From the NCBI GenBank assembly GCA_018240285.1, contig JAFEGA010000005.1, positions 1-64,000 of the forward strand: a DNA stretch of 64,000 nucleotides, given 5' to 3'. The first letter of the stretch is position 1. Each line of letters begins with the position of its first letter. The notes under the pieces were generated by a model. The model searched no databases, was not told where the DNA came from, and saw only the letters and a program-made list of their open reading frames with translations. The DNA is from Pseudomonadota bacterium (lineage in GTDB: Bacteria; Pseudomonadota; Gammaproteobacteria; Burkholderiales; Nitrosomonadaceae). The translations under genes were made by a program, and so were the position numbers. Below are positions 9,444 to 18,966 of the stretch, piece after piece.

Positions 9444-10187
9444 ATGATCGCCACCATTATCCGCAAAGAGCTGCACATGCTATTTATTTCGCCGCTTGCC
9501 TGGCTGTTGCTGGCGTTGATTCAGGCCGTGTCGGCGTGGGTTTTCCTGGTGCGCTTGGATGCATTTCTGGAAATTCAGCCGCAATTGCTGCAAATCGCCA
9601 ACCCTCCGGGAATTACCGAAGTTATCGTCTCTCCGGTGTTTATGATCGCAGCGGTATTATTGCTAATGATTACGCCCTTATTATCGATGCGTTTGCTCGC
9701 GGAGGAACGCCGCGACCACACGCTGACACTGCTGATGTCAGCGCCTGTTTCGATTGCCGATATCGTGCTGGGCAAGTTTTTGAGTCTTGTGCTGTTTTTT
9801 TCGGCTGTTATTGTTTTGGTGGTGATGCTGTGTTTTTCATTGCGCACCGGTGGGGCGCTGGATTACGGTTTATTGCTCAGTAACACGCTGGGTTTGTTTT
9901 TGCTTGTGGCGTGTTTTTCCGCGCTCGGACTTTACGTTTCAAGCCTGACGGCGCAACCGGTCATTGCGGCAGCGGGTTCTCTGGGTGTTTTATTGGGATT
10001 GTGGCTGATTGATCTGGCGAACGATGCAACGGCAGGATGGTTGCACTATTTTTCTTTACTGAAGCATTTCGGCTACTTTAATCAAGGCCTGATCGATACT
10101 TTCAGCATTGCCTATTTTATTTTGTTCACGGTCACTTTCCTGGTGCTGACGATCCGCCGGTTGGATGGAGAGCGGTTGCATGGTTGA
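9444..10187 (+). CDS. ABC-2 type transporter permease (GldF-like)
   Basis: Inner-membrane permease of 247 residues with six predicted membrane segments: near residues 12-30, 55-80, 103-125, 140-160, 168-190 and 220-240. The N-terminus MIATIIRKELHMLFISPLAW and the motif LLAEERRDHTLTLLMSAPV are typical of GldF-like ABC-2 permeases. It follows the ATPase by 19 bases and overlaps the next gene by eight, so the set is translationally linked. Confidence 0.88.
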   Translation: MIATIIRKELHMLFISPLAWLLLALIQAVSAWVFLVRLDAFLEIQPQLLQIANPPGITEVIVSPVFMIAAVLLLMITPLLSMRLLAEERRDHTLTLLMSAPVSIADIVLGKFLSLVLFFSAVIVLVVMLCFSLRTGGALDYGLLLSNTLGLFLLVACFSALGLYVSSLTAQPVIAAAGSLGVLLGLWLIDLANDATAGWLHYFSLLKHFGYFNQGLIDTFSIAYFILFTVTFLVLTIRRLDGERLHG

Positions 10188-11547
10188 GTTGAACAAAAAA
10201 ATGCAACGGTATTACCGGATGCACAATGGTGTTTTTGTTGTTTTGCTGTTGTTGCTGGTTTTTTTGCTCGGTTATCTTGCGCAGCAGACCCGGCAACAAT
10301 GGGATGTCAGTCAGAACGGGCGTAATAGCTTGAGCGAAGCCAGCATCGAAATACTGCAAAAATTGCAAGGGCCGGTGCAGGTAACCGCGTACGCTTCCGA
10401 GCAGGATGCGCAACTGGGTGACATCCGCCAGATTATTACCAGCTTTATTGCGCAGTATCAGCGGGTGAAACCGGATCTTTCCCTGACATTCATCGATCCG
10501 GTGGAGCAGCCTAACTTGGCGCAGGAAGCGGATGTGCAAGTCAACGGTGAACTGATCATCCGGTTCAATCAGAGGATCGAACATCTGACCGCCATCAACG
10601 AACAGGCGTTTTCCAATGCCTTGATGCGGCTGGCGCGCGGAGAGGATAAGCTGGTCGTCGAGTTAAGCGGGCATGGCGAACGTAGGCTTGACGGCAACGC
10701 CAATTATGATCTTGGAGAATTCGGCCGTCATTTGCGTACCAATGGTTTTAGCAGCCGGCAATTGAATCTTGCCATCGAATCAGATATTCCCGCCGTCCAT
10801 GCCAGCACGCTGCTAATTGCTTCGCCGCAAACCGATTTGTTGCCGGGAGAGGTGGAGAAGTTGCTGGATTATATCGATCGCGGCGGTAACTTGTTGTGGC
10901 TGGTCGATCAGGAATCGTTACGCGGCTTGCAGCCGTTGGCGGAGAAACTGCGGTTGACGCTGACCCCCGGCGTTGTTGCCGATCCGCAAGCGGTACAACT
11001 CAAAGCGCCGGTTACTTTTGCGCTGGGTGCGATTTATGGACCGCATGTGATCACCAGCGATTTCAATTACATTACCGTGTTTCCCTTTGCTCGCCAGCTT
11101 ACGATTGATGAAAATGAAGAATGGCATAGCGTTGCTCTGGTTGAGGCGGCACAGCAGGGATGGGTTGAGACCGGGGATTTGAATGGCGAAATCACGTTTG
11201 ATCAGGATGCGGATGTACCGGGTCCGGTCAGCATCGCGGTCGCGTTATCGCGCAATATCGAGGATCGCGAGCAGCGCATTGTCGTTGTCGGCAGCGGGCA
11301 TTTTCTGGCGAACACTTATCTGGGCAATGGCAGTAATCTGGATTTCGGCATCAACTTAATCAACTGGCTGACTGGCGATGAGGAATTGATCGTGATTCAA
11401 CCGCGCGCAACGCTGGATAGCAGTTTGGTTTTAAGTGAATTCGAACTCACGCTGATTGCGCTTGGTTTTCTGATCGTATTGCCTCTCTTATTTTTGATAA
11501 GCGGAGTCACGATCTGGTGGCGCCGCCGGAGAAAAATAGGATCATGA
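10180..11547 (+). CDS. GldG-like ABC transporter auxiliary protein
   Basis: Membrane-anchored auxiliary component of the ABC system, 455 residues. One membrane helix near residues 15-37, a large periplasmic domain with RNSLSEASIEILQKL and ELSGHGERRLDG typical of the GldG/ABC_transp_aux family, and a C-terminal helix (about 425-447) followed by WWRRRRK. The frame opens at 10165, but the ATG at 10180 has GGAG eight bases upstream and is preferred. It overlaps the permease at the start, and its stop forms an ATGA overlap with the DUF4340 gene. Confidence 0.85.
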   Translation: MVELNKKMQRYYRMHNGVFVVLLLLLVFLLGYLAQQTRQQWDVSQNGRNSLSEASIEILQKLQGPVQVTAYASEQDAQLGDIRQIITSFIAQYQRVKPDLSLTFIDPVEQPNLAQEADVQVNGELIIRFNQRIEHLTAINEQAFSNALMRLARGEDKLVVELSGHGERRLDGNANYDLGEFGRHLRTNGFSSRQLNLAIESDIPAVHASTLLIASPQTDLLPGEVEKLLDYIDRGGNLLWLVDQESLRGLQPLAEKLRLTLTPGVVADPQAVQLKAPVTFALGAIYGPHVITSDFNYITVFPFARQLTIDENEEWHSVALVEAAQQGWVETGDLNGEITFDQDADVPGPVSIAVALSRNIEDREQRIVVVGSGHFLANTYLGNGSNLDFGINLINWLTGDEELIVIQPRATLDSSLVLSEFELTLIALGFLIVLPLLFLISGVTIWWRRRRKIGS

Positions 11548-12407
11548 CTCACCACGCACGGCTCAATTTGATCATGACTGCCACGATCATCGTTTTGATC
11601 GTGTTTTTGTATTTCAGGCCGCAATCTCCCGGGGATACGGAATATCCGGTTGCCAACGAACCGGCCGAAGCTGTGCAGGATTTGCGCATCGTCAAGCAGC
11701 AACAGGAAATTGTACTCAAGCGGCAAGACAATCAATGGCATCTGGAAAAACCAGTGCAAATCAGGGCTGACGACGAGAAGGTTGGAAAGATTCTGGAAAT
11801 TCTTCAGGCGCGCAGCCAACAGCGTTTTGCAAAAGCCGATTTGGGACGTTTTGGCTTGGAGCGCCCGCATGCGCAATTATCCGTCGGCAATGCGCATTTT
11901 GATTTTGGCGGATTTGCACCGACCACTCATCAGCAATATATAGCAGCCGGCGACTATGTTTATTTGCTCGCGCCGCGCTATGCACTGGCATTGCCGCGCA
12001 ACGCCAGCGATTTGATTAATCCCCGGTTGTTCGTTGCCGGTGAAATTCCAGTCAAATTTAAGTTACCGTACGGAGAAGTGGCGTTTCACAATGGAAATTG
12101 GCATGTGACATCGCAGCGTGAGGCCGAAACATTGAATGCGGAAACGCTGAAACAATGGGTGCAATTGTGGCAAAGCGCGCGCGCCGATGAATTGAAAATG
12201 GCAACCGAATTGAGTTCCGATTTTGCCGAAACCGGTTTAATAAATATCGGTTTACAAGACGAGAGGGAAATCAACTTAAAAATCCTGCAGAATCAATCAT
12301 CAATCGTTTTGTTGCGGGTGAAGGAAGGGATCGGCTATCAATTTCCGCTCGAGACTGGCCGTCAACTGCTCGATCCCAACACACTCGTAAAACAGGTGCT
12401 CCGATAG
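11544..12407 (+). CDS. DUF4340 domain protein, partner of the Gld-like transporter
   Basis: Protein of 287 residues with one N-terminal membrane helix (about 7-25, MTATIIVLIVFLYF) and a periplasmic domain. The pattern of short repeats with LKRQDNQWHLEKPVQIRAD and GRFGLERPHAQLSVG matches DUF4340 proteins, which nearly always follow gldG-like genes. It starts in an ATGA overlap at 11544. The function is unknown; a role as a periplasmic subunit of the transporter is inferred from linkage. Confidence 0.82.
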   Translation: MTHHARLNLIMTATIIVLIVFLYFRPQSPGDTEYPVANEPAEAVQDLRIVKQQQEIVLKRQDNQWHLEKPVQIRADDEKVGKILEILQARSQQRFAKADLGRFGLERPHAQLSVGNAHFDFGGFAPTTHQQYIAAGDYVYLLAPRYALALPRNASDLINPRLFVAGEIPVKFKLPYGEVAFHNGNWHVTSQREAETLNAETLKQWVQLWQSARADELKMATELSSDFAETGLINIGLQDEREINLKILQNQSSIVLLRVKEGIGYQFPLETGRQLLDPNTLVKQVLR

Positions 12408-12410
12408 CTG

Positions 12411-13241
12411 ATGCCGGAATTACCAGAAGTCGAAACAACGCGGCGCGGAATTGCACCGCATTTGACGGGAAAAACGATTGCGCAAGCCATAATCCGGAAT
12501 TCCCGGTTGCGCTGGCCGGTGCCGGATGAGTTGCCGTCATTGCTGCCGGGACTCACAATCCAGAGCGTAACGCGGCGCGCAAAATACTTGCTGCTGGATT
12601 GCGATGCGGGTACGTTGCTTATTCATTTGGGAATGTCGGGAAGTTTGCGTATACTTTCAGCAAAATCAGGGTATGGCGATGTATCGCCGCAAAAGCACGA
12701 TCATTTCGATCTGATTATGTGCGATCAAACGATTCTGAGATTGCGCGATCCGCGCCGTTTTGGCGCAGTATTATGGCATGCGGGCGATGGTTTGCAGCAT
12801 CCGCTGTTATTGAATCTCGGACCGGAACCTTTGACGGCGGATTTCAGCGCGGTGCAGTTATTCGAGAAAACCAGAGGCGGTCGTACTGCGATCAAACAGA
12901 CTTTGATGAATCATCATATAGTGGTGGGTGTCGGTAATATTTATGCGAATGAAGCTTTGTTTTTGGCCGGAATCAATCCTAAAACTGCCGCTGGAAGAAT
13001 CGCATTATCGCGCTATAAAAAATTGGTACAAGCAGTGAAGCAAACATTGCAGAGGGCGATTGAGGCGGGCGGCAGCACATTGCGCGATTTTGTTCACAGC
13101 GACGGGAGTTCGGGGTATTTTCAGCAACAATATTGGGTTTACGGGCGTGCCGGACAGTCATGCAAAAAATGTACAGGTGTCATTAAGCACATCCGGCAAG
13201 GTCAGCGCTCCAGCTTTTACTGCCCGATTTGCCAGCATTGA
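12411..13241 (+). CDS. mutM: Formamidopyrimidine-DNA glycosylase
   Basis: Base-excision repair enzyme that removes 8-oxoguanine and ring-opened purines. It has 276 residues. The N-terminal catalytic proline and Glu are in [14 protein letters not shown], the catalytic Lys region is [11 protein letters not shown], the helix-two-turn-helix contains [10 protein letters not shown], and the C-terminal zinc finger is formed by two CXXC pairs (CKKC and CPIC). It begins three bases after the DUF4340 gene, so it may be part of that transcript. Confidence 0.96.
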   Translation: MPELPEVETTRRGIAPHLTGKTIAQAIIRNSRLRWPVPDELPSLLPGLTIQSVTRRAKYLLLDCDAGTLLIHLGMSGSLRILSAKSGYGDVSPQKHDHFDLIMCDQTILRLRDPRRFGAVLWHAGDGLQHPLLLNLGPEPLTADFSAVQLFEKTRGGRTAIKQTLMNHHIVVGVGNIYANEALFLAGINPKTAAGRIALSRYKKLVQAVKQTLQRAIEAGGSTLRDFVHSDGSSGYFQQQYWVYGRAGQSCKKCTGVIKHIRQGQRSSFYCPICQH

Positions 13242-13275
13242 TCGGGTGCAACGGATAATTTATTGAGAAAGGTCT

Positions 13276-14088
13276 ATGAACATTACATTCATTGGCGGCG
13301 GTAACATGGCGTCCGCTTTAATCAGCGGATTGCTGCAGCAGGGCTATAGCGCGGAACAGTTGCATGTGGTCGAAATCAATGCCGAAAATCGCGATAAGAT
13401 TAAGCAATCATTCGGTATTCCGGCAGTAGCCGATCTGGCTGACGGCATATCCAATAGCGATGTCATTGTATTATCCGTCAAACCGCAGCAGTTATTCGAA
13501 TTGACGCAGAAACTGGTGCCGCTATTGAACAATCAATTGATCCTATCGATTGCCGCAGGGATTCGTGCAGCCGATCTGATGCGCTGGCTGGGCGGATATC
13601 AGCGGGTAGTGCGTGCGATGCCGAATACACCATCGCTGGTGCGTTCCGGTGTTACCGGTCTGTATGCTGCCGCTGGCACCAGTGAATCGGATAAAAAAGA
13701 TGCTGAATCGATTCTTGCCGCAGTGGGCTCGACGCTTTGGGTTGATGATGAGGAAATGCTGCATGCTGTGACAGCGATTTCCGGCAGTGGACCGGCTTAT
13801 GTTTTTTATTTTATTGAGTCCATGCAACAGGCAGCGATAGAGTTAGGCTTGACGCCATCCCAAGCCAGGCAGCTCAGCTTGCAGACATTCACTGGTGCCA
13901 GCAAGCTGGCCGATACCAGCGATGAAGATGCTGCGACATTGCGCGCCCGGGTGACCTCCAAAGGCGGTACGACCGAACAGGCGATACTGACTATGGAAAA
14001 AAATGATATTAAGAGTAAGATCATAACCGCTATTCATGCTGCAAATAAGCGTTCACGGGAGTTAAGTGACGAGTACAGCAGAATATAA
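13276..14088 (+). CDS. proC: Pyrroline-5-carboxylate reductase
   Basis: Last step of proline synthesis, reducing pyrroline-5-carboxylate with NAD(P)H. It has 270 residues. The N-terminal Rossmann motif is FIGGGNMASALISGL, the phosphate-binding loop VRAMPNTPSLVRSG, and the signature ISGSGPAYVFYFIESM is complete, as is the C-terminal KGGTTEQAI. GAAAGG precedes the ATG. It is followed by yggT and a DUF167 gene, an order conserved in many proteobacteria. Confidence 0.96.
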   Translation: MNITFIGGGNMASALISGLLQQGYSAEQLHVVEINAENRDKIKQSFGIPAVADLADGISNSDVIVLSVKPQQLFELTQKLVPLLNNQLILSIAAGIRAADLMRWLGGYQRVVRAMPNTPSLVRSGVTGLYAAAGTSESDKKDAESILAAVGSTLWVDDEEMLHAVTAISGSGPAYVFYFIESMQQAAIELGLTPSQARQLSLQTFTGASKLADTSDEDAATLRARVTSKGGTTEQAILTMEKNDIKSKIITAIHAANKRSRELSDEYSRI

Positions 14089-14150
14089 TGCTCGCAACAA
14101 CCGATGAGCGATTTCTAAATTGTCGATTATAGTTTTTCCGGAAAATTATT

Positions 14151-14726
14151 ATGTCCAATCAGATTCTGATTTTTCTTGTTGATACTATTCTGGGGTTGCT
14201 TTCCTTAGCATTGTTATTGCGTTTTTATTTTCAATTATTACGCGTTCCGTTCTACAACTCGGTTTCCCAGTTCCTTATCGCAGTGACCGATTTTATGGTA
14301 CGCCCGGCGCGCCGGTTTATTCCGGGATGGGCTGGAATCGATCTATCGACGTTGATACTAGCCTGGTTATTGGAAAGTATTATCGTAACCAGTACATTTA
14401 TGGCGCAAGGATATGATTTTGAAGTGAACATTGTGGGCTCGCTGGGAGTGATGGGGTTGCTGGGTATCGTCGAGATTATTGAAACGTCGCTCTATATCGT
14501 GTTGCTGGCGATTATCATGCAAGCCGTATTATCGTGGGTCAATCCGCACAGCCCGTTAGCGCCGCTGCTGGATAGCTTTACCAGTCCGTTTCTGGCTGTT
14601 TTCCGCAGACGGATTCCGCCGGTTGCCAATGTCGATTTGTCTCCCTTGTTCGTGTTGATTCTGATTCAGGTGTTGTTGATGATTGTTGCCGGGATACATA
14701 AGGAAATCACCTTGATGCTTTTTTAA
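14151..14726 (+). CDS. YggT family membrane protein
   Basis: Small inner-membrane protein of 191 residues made of two YggT repeats, each with two membrane helices. The repeats are marked by LLLRFYFQLLRVPFYNSVSQ and VLSWVNPHSPLAPLLDSFTS, and each is followed by a proline-rich short loop (MVRPARRFIPG and RRRIPPVANVDLSP). The family is involved in envelope or division-associated functions in some bacteria and in osmotic tolerance in others; no precise reaction is known. It sits between proC and the DUF167 gene. Confidence 0.9.
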   Translation: MSNQILIFLVDTILGLLSLALLLRFYFQLLRVPFYNSVSQFLIAVTDFMVRPARRFIPGWAGIDLSTLILAWLLESIIVTSTFMAQGYDFEVNIVGSLGVMGLLGIVEIIETSLYIVLLAIIMQAVLSWVNPHSPLAPLLDSFTSPFLAVFRRRIPPVANVDLSPLFVLILIQVLLMIVAGIHKEITLMLF

Positions 14727-14741
14727 GCGGCTGCCACGGTC

Positions 14742-15038
14742 ATGGGGTGGTACCGGTATGATGAAGCGAACAATCTAGTTTTGGCGCTGCATGTTCAACC
14801 GGGTGCAAAAAGCACTGCAGCGGCTGGTTTGCATGGTGAGGCGCTCAAAATAAAACTTGCGGCGGCGCCGGTTGAAGGTAAAGCAAACACGGCATTGTTA
14901 AAGTTTCTGGCCGAGCGGTTCGATGTGCCGCTTTCTCGTGTGATATTGAAACAAGGCGATAAGTCACGTCATAAAGTGATCATGATTCAGCAACCTGTGC
15001 GTGGTCCGGAAGCGTTGTTTAATGGAGCATCAAACTGA
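14742..15038 (+). CDS. DUF167 (YggU) family protein
   Basis: Small soluble protein of 98 residues. VQPGAKSTAAAGLHGEALKI, the basic AAAPVEGKANTALLKFLAE segment and GDKSRHK are the conserved core of DUF167. The function is unknown. It follows yggT by 15 bases, the usual neighbourhood. Confidence 0.9.
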   Translation: MGWYRYDEANNLVLALHVQPGAKSTAAAGLHGEALKIKLAAAPVEGKANTALLKFLAERFDVPLSRVILKQGDKSRHKVIMIQQPVRGPEALFNGASN

Positions 15039-15068
15039 TTATCCATACTTTTTATTTGAAGAATTGCG

Positions 15069-15521
15069 ATGGAATTGATTTTGTGGCGTCATGCCGAAGC
15101 GGAAGACGGTTTTCCCGATAGCGCGCGTCAATTGACCGGGAGGGGATTGGATCAGGCGAAACGCATGGCCGATTGGCTCAAGCCCAAATTGCCGGAAAAT
15201 ACACGGATAATCGTCAGTCCGGCGTGCCGGACTCAACAGACGGCGATGGCATTGCAGTCTGACTTTGTGACCGAAAATGCATTAGGTCCGGGTGCTAGTG
15301 CTCATGCTGTTCTAGCCGTAGCTGGCTGGCCTGCCGCGGGTGGTGCGGTCGTGATCGTAGGCCATCAGCCCACGCTGGGTGAGATTGTCAGCTATCTGAT
15401 TCCAGTCATACCTGCCGGATTGCGGGTTAAAAGAGGTTCAGTTTTGTGGATCCGGGATGAAGAAAAAGACGGTACGATTGAATCCAAATTGCATGCCGTC
15501 ATTTATCCTGAAATGTTATGA
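15069..15521 (+). CDS. sixA: Phosphohistidine phosphatase SixA
   Basis: Histidine-phosphatase superfamily enzyme of 150 residues that removes phosphate from histidine residues of signalling proteins. The catalytic LWRHAEAEDG (residues 4-13) replaces the usual RHG, as in SixA; the second His is in VIVGHQPTLGEI. The conserved SPACRTQQTA arginine is present. It is in the same direction as its neighbours and about 30 bases from each. Confidence 0.88.
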   Translation: MELILWRHAEAEDGFPDSARQLTGRGLDQAKRMADWLKPKLPENTRIIVSPACRTQQTAMALQSDFVTENALGPGASAHAVLAVAGWPAAGGAVVIVGHQPTLGEIVSYLIPVIPAGLRVKRGSVLWIRDEEKDGTIESKLHAVIYPEML

Positions 15522-15548
15522 GTTTTTCTCCGGCTTAACCCGGATGAT

Positions 15549-16094
15549 ATGCCTCGATTAATTTTATTTAACAAACCCTACGGTGTTATTTGCCAATTTA
15601 CACCGGAAAGTGGCCATCAGTCACTCAAAGATTTTATTCCATTACCGGACTTCTACCCGGCGGGACGATTGGATGCGGATAGCGAAGGCTTAGTATTGTT
15701 AACGGACAATGGTAAGCTGCAACAGCGCATTAGCGATCCGAAATTTAAATTACCCAAAACCTACTGGGTTCAAGTCGAAGGCGAACCGGATGAGGCGGCA
15801 CTCAATCAGCTTCGCCAAGGTGTGATTCTAAAAGATTTTAGAACCCGGGCAGCACAAGTTAATCTCATCGATGAACCGGATCATCTTTGGCCGCGGACAC
15901 CGCCTATCCGTTATCGCAAAAATATTGCCACAACTTGGCTATCTCTGATTATCAGTGAAGGTAAAAACCGTCAGGTAAGGCGCATGACAGCGGCCGTGCT
16001 ATTTCCCACATTGCGTCTAATACGTTATGCCATCGGTAAGTATACGCTGCAAGGTCTTGCACCGGGAGAATGGCGTCTATTGAAAGATGTTTAA
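15549..16094 (+). CDS. rluE: 23S rRNA pseudouridine synthase, RsuA/RluE type
   Basis: RNA-modifying enzyme of 181 residues without an S4 domain, as in RluE (U2457 of 23S rRNA in E. coli). It opens with [17 protein letters not shown] and has the catalytic aspartate in [15 protein letters not shown] and the C-terminal motif [14 protein letters not shown]. Length and lack of S4 support RluE; other RsuA-family members cannot be ruled out entirely. Confidence 0.88.
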   Translation: MPRLILFNKPYGVICQFTPESGHQSLKDFIPLPDFYPAGRLDADSEGLVLLTDNGKLQQRISDPKFKLPKTYWVQVEGEPDEAALNQLRQGVILKDFRTRAAQVNLIDEPDHLWPRTPPIRYRKNIATTWLSLIISEGKNRQVRRMTAAVLFPTLRLIRYAIGKYTLQGLAPGEWRLLKDV

Positions 16095-16335
16095 GGAAGC
16101 AAATATTAAATAGGGATAAAACCGTAGATTTAAAACAAATAATCGTTGCAGATTAATATTTCATTTCTATCGGGTGTAGTATAAAATTTTAAAAGATAGC
16201 AAAAAGTGAGTTTTAATCTACTGTGAATGAAACAGTTGAAATTAATGATATTGTCATTAAATTGATAGGTAGTTCGGGGGTTGTTTTTATATATCGGCTT
16301 GCATCAGAGTAAGCCTTTAAAGGATGGTAATTTAT

Positions 16336-17526
16336 ATGATTTCTGATTTTCTAACATTGATCTCAGGTGTGATCGATATGCCATGGTGGGGATATGTTGT
16401 CGTCACCCTGGTTTTAACGCATATCACCATTGCATCGATTACAATTTATCTGCATCGCCATTCGGCGCATAGAGCGTTGGAATTGCATCCAATACCGAGT
16501 CATTTTTTCCGTTTCTGGTTGTGGTTGACGACCGGGATGGTTACCAAGCAATGGACTGCGGTTCATCGTAAGCATCATGCCAAGTGCGAGAGTAAAGATG
16601 ATCCGCACAGCCCGGTCATATACGGCATTAAGAAAGTCTTGGCCGAAGGCTCGGAGCTTTATAGAATAGAGGCGAAGAATCAGGAAACCTTGCAAAGATA
16701 CGGTTACGGCACACCGGATGATTGGCTGGAGCGTAATGTCTACACCAAACATAGTGCGAAGGGCGTTGCACTGATGTTGATCATTAACGTGATTCTGTTC
16801 GGTCCCATCGGGTTAACGATATGGGCGGTGCAAATGATGTGGGCGCCGATTTTCGCTGCTGGTATCATCAATGGCGTTGGCCACTATTGGGGGTATCGTA
16901 ATTTCCGCGCGGATGATGCGAGTACGAATATTGTTCCGTGGGGTATTTTAATCGGTGGTGAGGAATTGCATAACAACCATCACGCGTATGCAACCTCAGC
17001 ACGCTTATCCAATAAATGGTATGAGTTCGACATCGGCTGGTTGTATATTCGCATTCTGGAAATGCTCGGGCTTGCAAAAGTTAAGAAAATTGCTCCGAAG
17101 CTGCGTATTGATAAAGCGAAAACCCAATGCGACTCGGATACGTTGCAAGCTGTGATTTCTCATCGTTATGAAGTTCTTGCCAAATATACAAAATCGTTAA
17201 AAGCAACTTTCGCTAATGAAATGATTCATTTGAAAGAAGCGGCAGCGCAATACGGCGTGGATAACACAACTTTGAAACGCTGGATTCTGGCGGATTCCAA
17301 AACATTACAAGAACATGAGCGTGAGAAGCTGAGTCAGGTACTCAGTAATGCCAAAACACTCGACAAAGTGTATACCATGCGTGAAGAGCTGGCCGAAATT
17401 TGGCAACGTTCTACGGCATCAACGGAAGAATTGGTTAAACAATTGGAAGATTGGTGTCGGCGCGCTGAAGAAAGCGGGATCGAAGTGTTAAGAACCTTTT
17501 CCCAGCGCTTGCGGTGTTATGCATAA
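16336..17526 (+). CDS. Acyl-CoA or acyl-lipid delta-9 fatty acid desaturase
   Basis: Membrane di-iron desaturase that introduces a double bond in saturated acyl chains. It has 396 residues. Three histidine boxes are visible: HRHSAH (about 40), HRKHH (about 78) and HNNHH (about 217), with hydrophobic segments between. The C-terminal 140 residues form a soluble, helical, charged extension with AAAQYGVDNTTLKRWIL and a coiled-coil-like stretch, ending LRCYA; such extensions occur in DesA-type proteins of proteobacteria, but their role is unclear. The ATG at 16336 has AAGGA about ten bases upstream and is preferred over that at 16324. Confidence 0.88.
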   Translation: MISDFLTLISGVIDMPWWGYVVVTLVLTHITIASITIYLHRHSAHRALELHPIPSHFFRFWLWLTTGMVTKQWTAVHRKHHAKCESKDDPHSPVIYGIKKVLAEGSELYRIEAKNQETLQRYGYGTPDDWLERNVYTKHSAKGVALMLIINVILFGPIGLTIWAVQMMWAPIFAAGIINGVGHYWGYRNFRADDASTNIVPWGILIGGEELHNNHHAYATSARLSNKWYEFDIGWLYIRILEMLGLAKVKKIAPKLRIDKAKTQCDSDTLQAVISHRYEVLAKYTKSLKATFANEMIHLKEAAAQYGVDNTTLKRWILADSKTLQEHEREKLSQVLSNAKTLDKVYTMREELAEIWQRSTASTEELVKQLEDWCRRAEESGIEVLRTFSQRLRCYA

Positions 17527-17543
17527 TAACGAGTAGTGCTGCA

Positions 17544-17575
17544 ATAAAAAACCCGCTTCGGCGGGTTTTTTATTG
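17544..17575. terminator. Bidirectional rho-independent terminator
   Basis: AATAAAAAACCCGC and GCGGGTTTTTTATT pair over a TTCG loop. It is symmetrical, so it ends the desaturase transcript on the + strand and the rpmB-rpmG transcript on the minus strand. Confidence 0.92.
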
Positions 17576-17591
17576 AAATTGTTATGAATCT

Positions 17592-17747
17592 CTATTTAAG
17601 CTTTGTTTCTTTGTACTTAACGTGTTTCCTTGCAACAGGGTCAAACTTCATTATTTCTATTTTCTCAGGTTTTGCACGTTTATTTTTGGTGGTTGTATAA
17701 AAGTGCCCTGTACCCGCAGAGGATTCAAGTTTTATTTTTTCACGCAT
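17592..17747 (-). CDS. rpmG: 50S ribosomal protein L33
   Basis: Ribosomal protein of 51 residues, [20 protein letters not shown] at the start and ending KYKETKLK. This is the cysteine-free form of L33, independent of zinc. The ATG at 17747 has AAGGAG eight bases upstream. It follows rpmB by 32 bases, the usual order radC-rpmB-rpmG, and shares the bidirectional terminator. Confidence 0.96.
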   Translation of the reverse strand: MREKIKLESSAGTGHFYTTTKNKRAKPEKIEIMKFDPVARKHVKYKETKLK

Positions 17748-17779
17748 TGTGATAACTCCTTAACTAACCGAATGGTTTC

Positions 17780-18016
17780 CTAAATGCTTTTACCTTCCGA
17801 GCGCATTTTTGCCAGTACTGCATCAATACCGTTTTTGTCGATAGTGCGTAGTGCAGCATTAGTTAATCGTAAACTAATCCAGCGGTTTTCACTCTCAACC
17901 CAAAACCGGCGGCGTTGCAGATTAGGCAGAAAACGTCTTTTGGTTTTGTTGTTTGCATGAGAAACATTATGACCCGACATTGGTTTTTTGCCAGTTACTT
18001 CACATACTCGTGCCAT
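17780..18016 (-). CDS. rpmB: 50S ribosomal protein L28
   Basis: Ribosomal protein of 78 residues beginning [20 protein letters not shown], with the conserved NLQRRRFW segment. The start at 18016 has GGAG nine bases upstream; the frame extends five codons further but without support. It is co-directional with rpmG. Confidence 0.96.
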   Translation of the reverse strand: MARVCEVTGKKPMSGHNVSHANNKTKRRFLPNLQRRRFWVESENRWISLRLTNAALRTIDKNGIDAVLAKMRSEGKSI

Positions 18017-18073
18017 GTTAGCGCACTCCAAAATTCTAAAAGCGGCGATTATATCCTGATTTCGGTGATTTAC

Positions 18074-18748
18074 TCAAATTAAATCATTCTCAGCAAATGA
18101 GAAAGCAGTGCCATTACCCACAATAAAGTGATCCAGCACTTTGACATCGATCATGGTTAATGCCTGTTTTAAGGATTGCGTCAATGTTTTGTCGGCCTGA
18201 CTGGGTTCAGCAACCCCGGAAGGATGGTTATGCGCGAAGATAATCGCGGCCGCGTTGTGATGTAGCGCACGTTTTATGACTTCACGCGGATAAACACTGG
18301 TTTGGGTCAGTGTACCGCTGAATAATTCTTCGGTGGCGATTGTATGGTTCTTGGCATCGAGAAAAATACCAAGAAATACCTCGTGCTGCTTACTGGCTAA
18401 GCTTAAACGCAAAAAATTCCGGACCAGATCGGGTGAATGCATTGCACTGCCACTTTTCAGTTCTTCATTCAGTGCGCGGCGCGCCATTTCCAACACGGCT
18501 TGCAGTTGGGCATATTTTGCACTGCCCATTCCTGGTATTTGGCAGAAACTGGTTTGGCTGGCAGCAAATATGTTGGTTAAGCTACCAAAGTGTGAAAGTA
18601 ATTCCCGCGCGAGATCCACGGCGCTTTTGCCCGTGATTCCAGTGCGCAGGAATATCGCCAGCAATTCGGTGTCCGAAAGGGCGGTAACGCCTTTTTGTAA
18701 TAATTTCTCGCGCGGCCGTTCGGATAGCGGCCAATTTGTAATCGCCAT
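18074..18748 (-). CDS. radC: DNA repair protein RadC (JAB-domain)
   Basis: RadC/YeeS family protein of 224 residues. An N-terminal helix-hairpin-helix region (LPPxL-type, [15 protein letters not shown]) precedes the JAB metalloprotease-like domain with [19 protein letters not shown], where the two His and the Asp would bind metal. The role is uncertain: despite its name, RadC is not firmly shown to act in repair. It lies directly upstream of rpmB on the same strand, as in E. coli. Confidence 0.93.
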   Translation of the reverse strand: MAITNWPLSERPREKLLQKGVTALSDTELLAIFLRTGITGKSAVDLARELLSHFGSLTNIFAASQTSFCQIPGMGSAKYAQLQAVLEMARRALNEELKSGSAMHSPDLVRNFLRLSLASKQHEVFLGIFLDAKNHTIATEELFSGTLTQTSVYPREVIKRALHHNAAAIIFAHNHPSGVAEPSQADKTLTQSLKQALTMIDVKVLDHFIVGNGTAFSFAENDLI

Positions 18749-18966
18749 AAGCTCTGGTGAAATACTGAGTGATGTAAAAAAAATTTGTTGCCGGTATTAT
18801 TAACGGCTAGTTGTGAATTACCGCATAATCGCAATTTTGTCAGTGATAGCGGCACGCAATATGGTTGTATTAAGTAGAATGGGTATGTTGCGCACGGGTT
18901 TTAGTGACGAGCCTTATGCACTGCATGCCGATTGAGCTAAGTTTTACCTGGAATTTTTTATCGATT

